Source: Bacteroidota bacterium (GTDB taxonomy: Bacteria; Bacteroidota; Bacteroidia; J057; RFSG01). Taken from it: 35,332 bases of DNA. Position 1 is the first letter of the stretch. Every line of letters begins with the position of its first letter. A model generated the notes under the pieces. The model did no database searches and was not told the origin of the DNA. It worked only from the letters and a program-made list of their open reading frames with translations. The position numbers and the translations under genes were made by a program. The DNA lies in NCBI GenBank assembly GCA_947459115.1, contig CANHCC010000005.1:1-35332 (forward strand), given 5' to 3'. Of the stretch, positions 26,108 through 33,968 are shown piece by piece.

Positions 26108-26833
26108 TCAAAAACGCTCCAACACCTCCAAATCAAAATACAATACCGAATTCCCCGGTATCCCCTCCATGTCTCTCGAGCCATATCCCAGATCTGGCGG
26201 AATCTTTAGCCAAACTCTATCTCCCGGAGCGAGGAAGCTTAACGCCTCTTCCCAGCCGGCAATGAGATTCGATTTTCCAATCATTACCAAAAATGGCTTC
26301 GCTTTCCCATTCTTTGAACTATCAAACACCTTTCCATTTTCCAGAAATCCGGTATAATGCATCGCTGCCATTTTGTTTTTTTGTAAGGATGCATTACCGG
26401 AAGCACGAATCCATGCATAGCAAAGCCCGGAAGGAAGACATTCCCATTTCAAGGATTCCATCTGTTGGAGAAAAGTCAACTTCTCCTCAGCCAATTCAAA
26501 AAGCAGGGGAAAGGTAACTGCCTCACGCAGGTATGTGCCTTCTTTTCTGGCAGGAATTCCTTTGAGTAAATACAACTTTGAAATCACCTCTGCCGACAAA
26601 CTGCTATCCGGCGTACGAATGATGCGGTCCAGCGTTACCGTGCTATCTTCATTCACCCAAACCCGAACCAATACTTTTCCTGAAACGCCAGTCTCCCGGG
26701 CTTTTTCAGGATATTGAATCTGATTTGTAAGAGCAGATAAAGAAATAATTTCTGCAGGCTGGTAGACCTGGGCAGGTAACAGGCAAGACATACCGCTACT
26801 GAAAATTATAAATAGTATTCCTAAAAATTTCAT
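26108..26833 (-). CDS. TonB_C-FKBP fusion: exported peptidyl-prolyl isomerase
   Basis: A 241-residue exported protein with two domains. Residues 1-22 are a signal peptide (ending LLPAQ). Residues about 38-114 look like a TonB C-terminal domain (IQYPEKARETGVSGKVLVRVWV, then the usual D..L..E and a closing VTFPLLFEL). Residues about 152-241 are an FKBP isomerase domain (MHYTGFLENGKVFDSS, LIAGWEEALSFLAPGDRVWLKIPPDLGYG, IPGNSVLYFDLEVLERF), with the active-site aromatics in place. It should act in the periplasm on proline bonds. ATG 26833 lies two bases after the dacB stop, so the two are co-transcribed; the longer frame from 26890 would put 19 residues before the signal. The domain pairing is unusual. 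Confidence 0.88.
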   Translation of the reverse strand: MKFLGILFIIFSSGMSCLLPAQVYQPAEIISLSALTNQIQYPEKARETGVSGKVLVRVWVNEDSTVTLDRIIRTPDSSLSAEVISKLYLLKGIPARKEGTYLREAVTFPLLFELAEEKLTFLQQMESLKWECLPSGLCYAWIRASGNASLQKNKMAAMHYTGFLENGKVFDSSKNGKAKPFLVMIGKSNLIAGWEEALSFLAPGDRVWLKIPPDLGYGSRDMEGIPGNSVLYFDLEVLERF

Positions 26834-26835
26834 AC

Positions 26836-28242
26836 TCAAAATGCATTCATAATTTTTTCCATCTGACGACGCATTTCCGGAGGCCCACACCGATAATGAT
26901 TCACAATAAATGTAAACGCCATCCTGGGCTTTCCAGGCTTATCTATAATCCCAGTATAGGCCCGAACCCTTTCCATATACCCGCTCTTAACAAATACCCC
27001 CGGTACTTTTTCTTTAAGTCCCAATTTTCCTACCTGAGCATACCAATCTGCAGAAGCCTCTGCCAAAGAATATGGCGTAACCGCATTCATGGGGGAAAGC
27101 CCCGATCCATCGTTTATGAAGTTCTTATGTTTTGTCCCGGACTGAGAGGGCCAGGCAGCATGCAACAATTTAAGTCCTTCTTCTTTTTTTCCGTCTGTTG
27201 CCAAAAGGCATATCATGTTTTCCGCAAATAAATTCTGACTATGTATCAGCATTTTTTCCAAAATACTTTTCAATGGCGGGGAAGCGAAAGCATCTAACTC
27301 CTTACGAACGCCTTTTTTATCGGTCGGCATATTTACGGTTTTGGGATTTCCGGAAACCTCAATGCCGGCAGCATTCAACGCCTGTTTCAGTCGAAATGCC
27401 ACTGCCAATGGGGGATCTGGTAAAGCACCATTAATGGTGCAAGATCCTTTTCCGGGAGGCAGGGTACCAATAACTTTTCGCTCATTTTGGCCAGGCCCTC
27501 CCAAAATCCAGGCATCTTCTCCTTTTGCAATTGAAGTCCGTACGAATGAGGTGTGGTTCAGCCCCGGCACAACCGGAAAATAGGATTTGACCTCACACAA
27601 CTGATTTTCTCCTGCCGGACTATTTAAAATTAATGTATATCTATTTTCATTGAGGCACAATCCTGTTGCAAATGCGCCGTAATGATTTCCTATGTCTTCA
27701 TATAACCAATCTCTGGCCTCAGCTTCTGTTTGAAAACAAGAAGCATCCCCAATGACCGCACCATTCACTTTCCGGATACCGGCATTTTTAACTTTGGTAA
27801 CCCAACGGGCAATGAGGGTCTCCGCATCTGTCCCACTGTTTTCCTTGCTCCCCAGAGTTGGGTCACCTGCCCCAACCACTATAATGTTACCGTTTAATGT
27901 GCCATTTTTATCTATGCTCCCTTCGTAACTCAGGCGTGTCACCATTCTTTTATCCGAACCCAACTTTCGGAGGACCACTGCTGCTGTTGCTATCTTAAGG
28001 GAAGATGCCGGGATTAGGAGTTTTTCGCCTTGATCTGAAAATAAAATTTTCCCTGTTGCCACATCGGTCAAAATAATCCCATAGGAGGCCGCCTTCAATT
28101 CCGGCAAGGAAAACACCTCCTTAATTTTAGATTCAATGAGAGGAATATTTTGAGCCTGTATCTGAAGCGGATAAGCAGGACCACACAAAACAAACAGATT
28201 GATAATAAATAATTTTATCAGAAGCTTCTTCCCCCAAAACAT
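26836..28242 (-). CDS. dacB: D-alanyl-D-alanine carboxypeptidase/endopeptidase (PBP4 type)
   Basis: A 468-residue periplasmic low-molecular-mass penicillin-binding protein of the S13 (PBP4/DacB) family, which trims pentapeptides and cleaves cross-links in peptidoglycan. Residues 1-31 are a signal peptide (ending IQAQ). The three active-site motifs are present: SSLK with nucleophile Ser80 and Lys83, SQN in HSQNLFAEN, and KSG in FVKSGYMERV. The insert domain between the first two motifs is of the size seen in the family. ATG 28242 is chosen over TTG 28293, because it starts directly at the basic-hydrophobic signal. The TonB_C-FKBP gene follows after two bases. Confidence 0.93.
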   Translation of the reverse strand: MFWGKKLLIKLFIINLFVLCGPAYPLQIQAQNIPLIESKIKEVFSLPELKAASYGIILTDVATGKILFSDQGEKLLIPASSLKIATAAVVLRKLGSDKRMVTRLSYEGSIDKNGTLNGNIIVVGAGDPTLGSKENSGTDAETLIARWVTKVKNAGIRKVNGAVIGDASCFQTEAEARDWLYEDIGNHYGAFATGLCLNENRYTLILNSPAGENQLCEVKSYFPVVPGLNHTSFVRTSIAKGEDAWILGGPGQNERKVIGTLPPGKGSCTINGALPDPPLAVAFRLKQALNAAGIEVSGNPKTVNMPTDKKGVRKELDAFASPPLKSILEKMLIHSQNLFAENMICLLATDGKKEEGLKLLHAAWPSQSGTKHKNFINDGSGLSPMNAVTPYSLAEASADWYAQVGKLGLKEKVPGVFVKSGYMERVRAYTGIIDKPGKPRMAFTFIVNHYRCGPPEMRRQMEKIMNAF

Positions 28243-28303
28243 CCGAATCAGGGAGCTAAAAAATACAAAGCGACAATAGGTGAGGATATTCAAAACATAA
28301 ACA

Positions 28304-29311
28304 TTAAGCGTGGGGCGGGGAAATCAGGCCAGCCTTGAGTTGTTGAATTTGCTCCCATTCCCGATCTAAGCGTATGTTCCAAGCATGACTAATTTTTTCC
28401 ACCTGCTCTTCCAACCGGTCTAAATGCTTTAACCAGGCTTTTCCCAGAATACGGGGTCGATGCTCAAGGCCTGACACGAGGGAGTCAATGGCCTCATTCA
28501 GCGCAATTGTTTCCGGCGCAAAAAAGGCGTTGCTGAATACCTCCCAGATATAATCTATCGCTTCCTCAGAAGGGTGAATATGATCGGATGTATAAAAACG
28601 ATAATCCCTTAAGTCATCCATCATAATTTCATAAGCCGGGAAATAGGCCACCTCCCTGCCAATTTCTGTCAACTGATGGCAGGCGTATCTCAGAACCGAC
28701 TTACTGACGGCATTGAGCTCCAGCGTATCTTTTGTGTGACGCACAGGGCTAACGGTTAAGATAAATCGAATGTCAGATCTGATGGCCCTGGTCTGCGCAA
28801 TAATTTCCCCAACGCTCTGCACAACTTGATCAGGGGTCAATAAAATTTTATCGAACTCCCTCAATGGCACCTTATGACAGGAAGCTACCAACCTGCCGGT
28901 TTGGCGATGCCGATATACCCAAGCAGTACCAAGCGTTATCAGAATATATCGAAACTGAGGAAAAACCTCGGAGATATAGCGATGGGTTTCCTGAATATTC
29001 TCCTGCAAATTCTCTGGTGTATTTCCATACAAAGCAGAGGGGAACCGAAGGGAATAATACATTTCGTAATGTTCTATTAGAGGCTGAATATCTGCCAACT
29101 TTCCAGACAGAGCCTCTGTCAGGATATCTTCGATTGCAAGCGGATGAAACAAAGTCCCCCAGGGATTCACAGATACAGGCATATGATACCGGTATAGTTT
29201 TTCTCCCGCGCGTTCAGCAAAACAGGAGCCTAAAGAGAGCACCGGGGTTTGATGTGTAATTCGCCAATCCGGCAGGCGGGGTTGTATTTCCGTTCGAAAA
29301 GTTAAACTCAT
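28304..29311 (-). CDS. GSCFA-domain protein
   Basis: A 335-residue protein of the GSCFA family, named for the motif seen here at about residue 28-32 ([13 protein letters not shown]). The rest resembles the SGNH/GDSL-like hydrolase fold: [28 protein letters not shown] (a block III-like position) and [18 protein letters not shown], where Asp-x-x-His near the C-terminus would be the acid/base pair. Esterase or acetylhydrolase-like activity is therefore inferred but untested here. There is no signal peptide. Its ATG overlaps the thiG stop as ATGA, so the two are translated together, although no functional link is known to me. Confidence 0.88.
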   Translation of the reverse strand: MSLTFRTEIQPRLPDWRITHQTPVLSLGSCFAERAGEKLYRYHMPVSVNPWGTLFHPLAIEDILTEALSGKLADIQPLIEHYEMYYSLRFPSALYGNTPENLQENIQETHRYISEVFPQFRYILITLGTAWVYRHRQTGRLVASCHKVPLREFDKILLTPDQVVQSVGEIIAQTRAIRSDIRFILTVSPVRHTKDTLELNAVSKSVLRYACHQLTEIGREVAYFPAYEIMMDDLRDYRFYTSDHIHPSEEAIDYIWEVFSNAFFAPETIALNEAIDSLVSGLEHRPRILGKAWLKHLDRLEEQVEKISHAWNIRLDREWEQIQQLKAGLISPPHA

Positions 29312-30093
29312 AACTGCACCTTACCGATATTGGGCGTTGAAGCCTGAGCATATTTAATTTTAGGGATTCTTCCGGAGAGATAAGCCATTCGCCCACCAAT
29401 GACGGCATGCTTCATAGCCGCAGCCATTCCCACCGGGTCCATGGCTTCCGCAACCGCGGTATTCATTAAAATGGCGTCGTACCCTAGTTCCATTGCCAAT
29501 GCCGCATCAGAGGCCGTCCCAATACCTGCGTCCACAATCAAAGGGAGATGGGGAATAAACTCCCGAATCATTTCCAGTGCATGAGGATTGCGTATGCCCT
29601 GTCCGCTACCGATGGGAGAAGCCAGAGGCATAATGGCCGCACACCCAAGATCTGCTAAGCGGCGACAAAGTACAGGATCATCATTTACATAGGGTAATAC
29701 AGTAAATCCATCCTGAATTAATTGCTCACAGGCCTTAAGTAATTCCAAGGCATCCGGCATAAGCGTTTTTTCATCTCCAATGACCTCTACCTTCACCCAA
29801 TTAGTTTCCAGGGCTTCTCTGGCTAATTGAGCGGTAAAAACAGCATCTTTGGCGGTATAACATCCAGCTGTGTTGGGAAGCAAATGGTAGGATTTCAGCG
29901 TCTCCATCCCCAGGAAAGTTTTACTCTTTTGTTCCAGATTAATCCTTCGAATCGAAACCGTAATAATTTCCGTCCCGGAGGCCTTCAATGCTTCACCCAA
30001 CACCCCGGGACTGGGGTATCGGGACGTTCCCAATAAAAGTCTGGAGTGAAAATGTTTCCCGCCAATTTTCAGTATGTCCTGATCTGATTGCAT
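29308..30093 (-). CDS. thiG: Thiazole synthase
   Basis: A 261-residue (beta/alpha)8 enzyme that forms the thiazole phosphate of thiamin from deoxyxylulose-5-phosphate, dehydroglycine and ThiS thiocarboxylate. Signatures are [22 protein letters not shown], the Schiff-base Lys101 in [40 protein letters not shown] and [24 protein letters not shown] 30093 gives the usual length; the longer frame (TTG 30162) was rejected. None of thiS, thiF, thiH, thiO, thiC or thiE is in the window, and no TPP riboswitch is visible upstream, so this thiG is set apart from its usual operon. Confidence 0.95.
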   Translation of the reverse strand: MQSDQDILKIGGKHFHSRLLLGTSRYPSPGVLGEALKASGTEIITVSIRRINLEQKSKTFLGMETLKSYHLLPNTAGCYTAKDAVFTAQLAREALETNWVKVEVIGDEKTLMPDALELLKACEQLIQDGFTVLPYVNDDPVLCRRLADLGCAAIMPLASPIGSGQGIRNPHALEMIREFIPHLPLIVDAGIGTASDAALAMELGYDAILMNTAVAEAMDPVGMAAAMKHAVIGGRMAYLSGRIPKIKYAQASTPNIGKVQL

Positions 30094-30110
30094 CTCCCCG
30101 GTATTTGGTG

Positions 30111-30118
30111 CAAAGATA
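30111..30118 (-). promoter_or_regulatory. Putative -7 box of thiG-GSCFA
   Basis: TATCTTTG on the minus strand fits TAnnTTTG; the ATG at 30093 is 17 bases beyond. No good -33 box is at 19-21 bp, but a 6-bp inverted repeat (CAGGTT...AACCTG, 30132-30150) occupies that position and might be an operator. Confidence 0.4.
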
Positions 30119-30188
30119 ACGCGAATCCTTTCAGGTTCGTTGCCAACCTGGGTAAGATTCAATGCCTAATCCTTAGAATGTATTATCG

Positions 30189-30245
30189 TTTTTTTATATA
30201 ATTTTGATAATACACTTGCTTTTTTTTATGTAATTTTGATAATAC
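30189..30245 (+). repeat. 25-bp direct repeat upstream of the AAA/DUF4143 gene
   Basis: Two copies (30189-30213 and 30221-30245), 24 of 25 bases identical, each consisting of seven T and then ATnTAATTTTGATAATAC. Each copy contains a TAATTTTG (-7-like) and a GATAAT sequence. GTATTATC at 30180-30187 is the exact reverse complement of the end of copy 1. This may be a tandem promoter or a regulator-binding region about 50 bases before the gene. Confidence 0.6.
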
Positions 30246-30292
30246 TTTTTAAATTTTCATTAAAAAAACTGATTGTTATTCTTAATCCCATC

Positions 30293-31459
30293 ATGAAGAA
30301 GTTTTATAGAATAATTGAAAATCAAATACTTAAATCCATACACACCAATAAGGTCCTGTTGTTGTATGGCAGCAGGCGGGTCGGCAAGACGTTTCTTCTT
30401 CAATCTATCCTCCAAAAGTATTCTGGGGAATATCAGTTTATGAATGGAGAAGACATGGATGTTCAGGCGCTATTTCAAAAAAGAACCATTGCCAATTACC
30501 GGGCACTCACCGGTAATGCCAGGCTTTTAGTTCTGGACGAAGCTCAGGTCATTCCTGATATTGGTTCAGCACTCAAACTTATGATTGACTCTCAGCCAGA
30601 ATTAACCATTCTTGCCACTGGTTCCTCTTCACTAGACCTTGTCAATAAATCCGGAGAGCCCTTAACGGGAAGAAATCTCAATTTTCTTTTATTCCCATTG
30701 GCACATTCAGAATTAGAGGAAACGATACTTCAATCCAGACAAAACCTGGATGAGCGGCTGATATATGGAAGTTATCCAGAAGTCTTCCAAATTAAAGACT
30801 ACCCCAAAAAAGCAGATTATTTGAGACAATTGGTTCAATCCTATCTACTTAAAGATATTCTGGCGTACTCTGGCATACGGCATGCGGATAAAATATTCGC
30901 CCTTCTAAAAATGGTTGCCTTCCAATCCGGCTCGGAGGTCTCATTGACAGAACTTTCTAATCAATTAGGAATAAGCAAATTAACCGTTGAATCTTATCTT
31001 GATTTATTGACAAAAGTATTTGTCTTGTATAAACTTCCGGCATTTAGCGGAAATCTGAGAAATGAAATCACCAAAGGCTCCAAATGGTTTTTTTATGACA
31101 CAGGCATACGAAATGCTGTCATTAGCAATTTCAATCCGCCGGCACTCCGAAACGACATGGGTTCTCTTTGGGAAACCTACATACTTTCAGAAAGAATTAA
31201 ACGCAGTCAATATCTAAATAATCACACACAGTTTTATTTTTGGAGAACCTACCAGCAACAGGAAATCGATCTCATAGAGGAAGTCAATGGACAAATCTCT
31301 GCTTTTGAGATTAAATATTCTACCCCTTCCAGATTAAAAATTCCTGCTACCTTTCGAAACAGCTATCCGGAGGCCAAGCTACATTTAATTACCAGAGAGA
31401 CTTATCTGGATTATATCAACATCTCCGACCCCTTCTCCCCCCAGGAAAGCCAGATTTAA
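30293..31459 (+). CDS. AAA (AAA_14) ATPase with C-terminal DUF4143
   Basis: A 388-residue protein. The N-terminal P-loop domain has Walker A GSRRVGKT (residues 26-33), Walker B LLVLDEAQ and a sensor-like ATGSSSLDL. DUF4143 occupies the C-terminal half, with a winged-helix-like part (LTELSNQLGISKLTVESYLDLL) and a terminal FYFWRT...QEIDLI...ISAFEIKYS that resembles the PD-(D/E)xK nuclease-like core (Asp and Glu-x-Lys). These genes are scattered single units in many bacteria and their role is not settled; some are discussed as archaeal/bacterial STAND-like or toxin/defence-linked ATPases. ATG 30293 is preferred to the upstream frame start at 30236, because MKKFYRIIENQIL is the usual beginning. 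It stands alone, possibly horizontally acquired. Confidence 0.9.
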   Translation: MKKFYRIIENQILKSIHTNKVLLLYGSRRVGKTFLLQSILQKYSGEYQFMNGEDMDVQALFQKRTIANYRALTGNARLLVLDEAQVIPDIGSALKLMIDSQPELTILATGSSSLDLVNKSGEPLTGRNLNFLLFPLAHSELEETILQSRQNLDERLIYGSYPEVFQIKDYPKKADYLRQLVQSYLLKDILAYSGIRHADKIFALLKMVAFQSGSEVSLTELSNQLGISKLTVESYLDLLTKVFVLYKLPAFSGNLRNEITKGSKWFFYDTGIRNAVISNFNPPALRNDMGSLWETYILSERIKRSQYLNNHTQFYFWRTYQQQEIDLIEEVNGQISAFEIKYSTPSRLKIPATFRNSYPEAKLHLITRETYLDYINISDPFSPQESQI

Positions 31460-31480
31460 CCTTTTCCTCCCCTTTCTCCC

Positions 31481-31488
31481 TAACTTTG
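31481..31488 (+). promoter_or_regulatory. Putative -7 box abutting the OmpA-family gene
   Basis: TAACTTTG fits TAnnTTTG exactly and lies six bases before ATG 31495. A TTTA 22 bp upstream is only a weak -33 match. The box overlaps a possible upstream TTG start, which supports the ATG as the real start. Confidence 0.4.
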
Positions 31489-31494
31489 TATCCG

Positions 31495-33837
31495 ATGGCC
31501 AATCGGATTCTGATTTTACTCAGTCTATTTTGTTTCCTGAATTCGGTTCAGGCCCAGGGCCCCTTATCACCCGACCTTAGGCAGAAATCTTATTTTCGTG
31601 CCTGGAGGGCAGGGGTACAGGCCGGTCCCATGCTTTATTTTGGCGACTTGTCTGATCAATTAAAAACCATCGCTTTGGCCAGAGCGGGCGTTGCTATATA
31701 TGGGCAATACCATCTTAATGACCACCTGGCACTGAGGGTTTCGCTCCTTCACGGTTCAGTGCAAGGAGACGATCGTATGGGCAATCTTTCCGGGCCCAAT
31801 CCGGGCCGGAGCCTTTCCTTTCGAAGCAACATATCAGAGGCCAGCCTAACGGCACGCATGTACTTTCTGGATGGCAAAAGACAAATCCGTCCCTACTTTG
31901 TAATTGGACTTGGAATGTTTCGATTCAATCCTAAAGCAGATTTATTTATTGGCTCCGGCGACAACCTAAACAATCGATATGTATATGAATCTAATGGAAA
32001 CATTGCCAATGCTCAGGGCAATAAGGTAATAAAAGATGGGATTTACGAAACAGAACTTTGGAAATGGAAAACGGAGGGCTTTGACAATTCCTTCATCCGT
32101 TATCCAAGTCAATATTCCAGAACCCAGGCCTGTGTCCCTTGGGGATTGGGCACAAAAATCAGCCTGACGCCTCATGTAGATTTTTCCTTTGAATGCGGTA
32201 TCCGTTACTTATTTACCGACTACCTGGATGATGTGAGTAGTCGCTATACCAGTCAAAAGCTTATACAAGAGAATTTCCCTAATGAGCCACAAAAACAGGC
32301 GTTAGGCACTTACATTTCTAATCCATCCGGGGACACGCATGCCTTTCGCGGAAATGAACTCAGCAAAGATGTTTATGCCTTTACTAGTTTGGGGTTGGAG
32401 TACCGCTTTGGAAAAATCCTCATACCTAAAACCTCTATTTGGGAACCTTATAGACCGGACTTTATGGATGAATGGGCCTTTGGCTTTGGGCCGGGAATTC
32501 TATTGATGCACGGAGATATGCGGGATCATCTGTTGGCGCCTACCATCCGTAACCGGGCCAGGCCAAACCGTTCAGATATACAGGCGGGCGGGTCCGTTTA
32601 TGTGACAAGACATCTAAGCCAATATTTTGCCCTAAAGGGAGAAGTGCTTGCAGGCTCCCTGTCAGCTACCCGACAGCCGGAATTTGCCTCCACTCCGGTA
32701 TTGGATGTTAGCCTAAACCTCCTCCTTGACCTGACCAATACCTTTCCGAGGTATAAGCCCTATGCCAGGCGTGTGAATGTATATGCCCAGGGGGGATTGG
32801 GCCGAACTTCAGTTATTGGATCCGTCAGACGGGTGAACGATGGGGTGACAGTCAGATACACAGGCCCCGCAAGTTATACAGTGCTCCCCGTTGGCGGGGG
32901 GATGCGCATTCATTTAAATCCACACATTGACCTGGATCTGAATTATACCTATCGACTGGTGAACTCGGATGTTTTAGATGCAACCCGTTCGGGCTCAGAC
33001 CGCCCGCTTATGAATACTGTAAAAGATGGATATTCCTGGCTTAATGTATCCATTGCTTGGGTTCTGTTGAAGGCAGTAGAATCAAAACCCAAAGACCCAT
33101 TCAAGGGACTGAAAAAAAAGGTATTTCAGCAACTCAATACAGATGGGGACCAGGATGGAATTCCAGATTTTAGAGACCAAGATCCTTATACCTTGCCGGG
33201 AATCCCTGTAAATCCTGCGGGTATTGCCCTCGATCGAGATAAAGACGGAGTTCCGGATTTATCTGACGACGATCCATTTACGCCTCAGGGCTTAATTATA
33301 AATTCCCGTGGAATGCCGGCAGATGCAGATAACGATGGCGTACCGGATTATCGAGATATTGAAGCCAATAGCCCGGCTGGCGTATTGGTAAACTTCAAAG
33401 GCCAAAGCTTTTTTACGCCTGAAGACGAAGCCGATGAGGCGGTAGCCCTGGAGGCCCTGCGCCCAATGCTTGGCACCTGGAATTTTTTGATGATTTATTT
33501 TGATTTTGATAAGGCCCTTGTGAAAAATGAATATTATGAATCACTGGCCCAGATCGCCTTGCTTTTAGAAAAAATACCTGAGCTAGAAATAAAACTCATC
33601 GGCCATGCGGATATTCGAGGCAACAAAGACTACAATCTAAAACTATCCGAAAGAAGAGCAAATGCAGTCGTCAAAGTACTCTCCGAGAACTACGGAATTT
33701 CTTCCAAACGCTGTGTTATAGAAGCTCAGGGCAAGGAAAGTCCACATACCCGCTATGTATCTCCGGCAGCACAAGGGTCCAATAGAAGAGTGGAAATTCG
33801 TTTAATGTACAAAGGGAAAGAACTTACCCAACATTAA
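31495..33837 (+). CDS. Outer-membrane protein: two barrel-like domains, TSP3 repeats, OmpA C-terminal domain
   Basis: A 780-residue exported protein. Residues 1-20 form a signal peptide (ending SVQAQ). Two related beta-rich domains follow: about 35-300 (opening AGVQAGPMLYFGDLSDQLK) and about 330-535 (opening FGFGPGILLMHGDMRDHLL), apparently a duplicated barrel or half-barrel. Residues about 550-635 carry three thrombospondin type 3 calcium-binding repeats (DGDQDGIPDFRDQDP, DRDKDGVPDLSDDDP, DADNDGVPDYRDIE). The end (about 665-775) is an OmpA/MotB peptidoglycan-binding domain (IYFDFDKALV, GHADIRGNKDYNLKLSERRA, GSNRRVEIRL); the usual GHTD is GHAD here. It should tie the outer membrane to peptidoglycan. 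ATG 31495 is chosen over a TTG three codons earlier. Confidence 0.87.
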   Translation: MANRILILLSLFCFLNSVQAQGPLSPDLRQKSYFRAWRAGVQAGPMLYFGDLSDQLKTIALARAGVAIYGQYHLNDHLALRVSLLHGSVQGDDRMGNLSGPNPGRSLSFRSNISEASLTARMYFLDGKRQIRPYFVIGLGMFRFNPKADLFIGSGDNLNNRYVYESNGNIANAQGNKVIKDGIYETELWKWKTEGFDNSFIRYPSQYSRTQACVPWGLGTKISLTPHVDFSFECGIRYLFTDYLDDVSSRYTSQKLIQENFPNEPQKQALGTYISNPSGDTHAFRGNELSKDVYAFTSLGLEYRFGKILIPKTSIWEPYRPDFMDEWAFGFGPGILLMHGDMRDHLLAPTIRNRARPNRSDIQAGGSVYVTRHLSQYFALKGEVLAGSLSATRQPEFASTPVLDVSLNLLLDLTNTFPRYKPYARRVNVYAQGGLGRTSVIGSVRRVNDGVTVRYTGPASYTVLPVGGGMRIHLNPHIDLDLNYTYRLVNSDVLDATRSGSDRPLMNTVKDGYSWLNVSIAWVLLKAVESKPKDPFKGLKKKVFQQLNTDGDQDGIPDFRDQDPYTLPGIPVNPAGIALDRDKDGVPDLSDDDPFTPQGLIINSRGMPADADNDGVPDYRDIEANSPAGVLVNFKGQSFFTPEDEADEAVALEALRPMLGTWNFLMIYFDFDKALVKNEYYESLAQIALLLEKIPELEIKLIGHADIRGNKDYNLKLSERRANAVVKVLSENYGISSKRCVIEAQGKESPHTRYVSPAAQGSNRRVEIRLMYKGKELTQH

Positions 33838-33968
33838 AACCTGAAGCCATAAAATACCTCATTCCTGCTAATGTATTTTCAATTATAATTATATTTATAT
33901 TTACAATTGTATTATGTTTAATTTAAAAGAGAGGATTATAAAATTAATTAAACCTCACTAACGCCATT

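Noticed and set aside
30094-30292. TPP riboswitch upstream of thiG
   Set aside because: The minus-strand leader lacks the conserved CUGAGA and the paired ACCUGAUCUGGAUAAUGCC-type core; only a 6-bp inverted repeat is present.
33838-33968. Promoter for the sensor kinase
   Set aside because: TATGTTTA (33913-33920) resembles a -7 box, but the last base mismatches and no -33 element is found in this very AT-rich gap.
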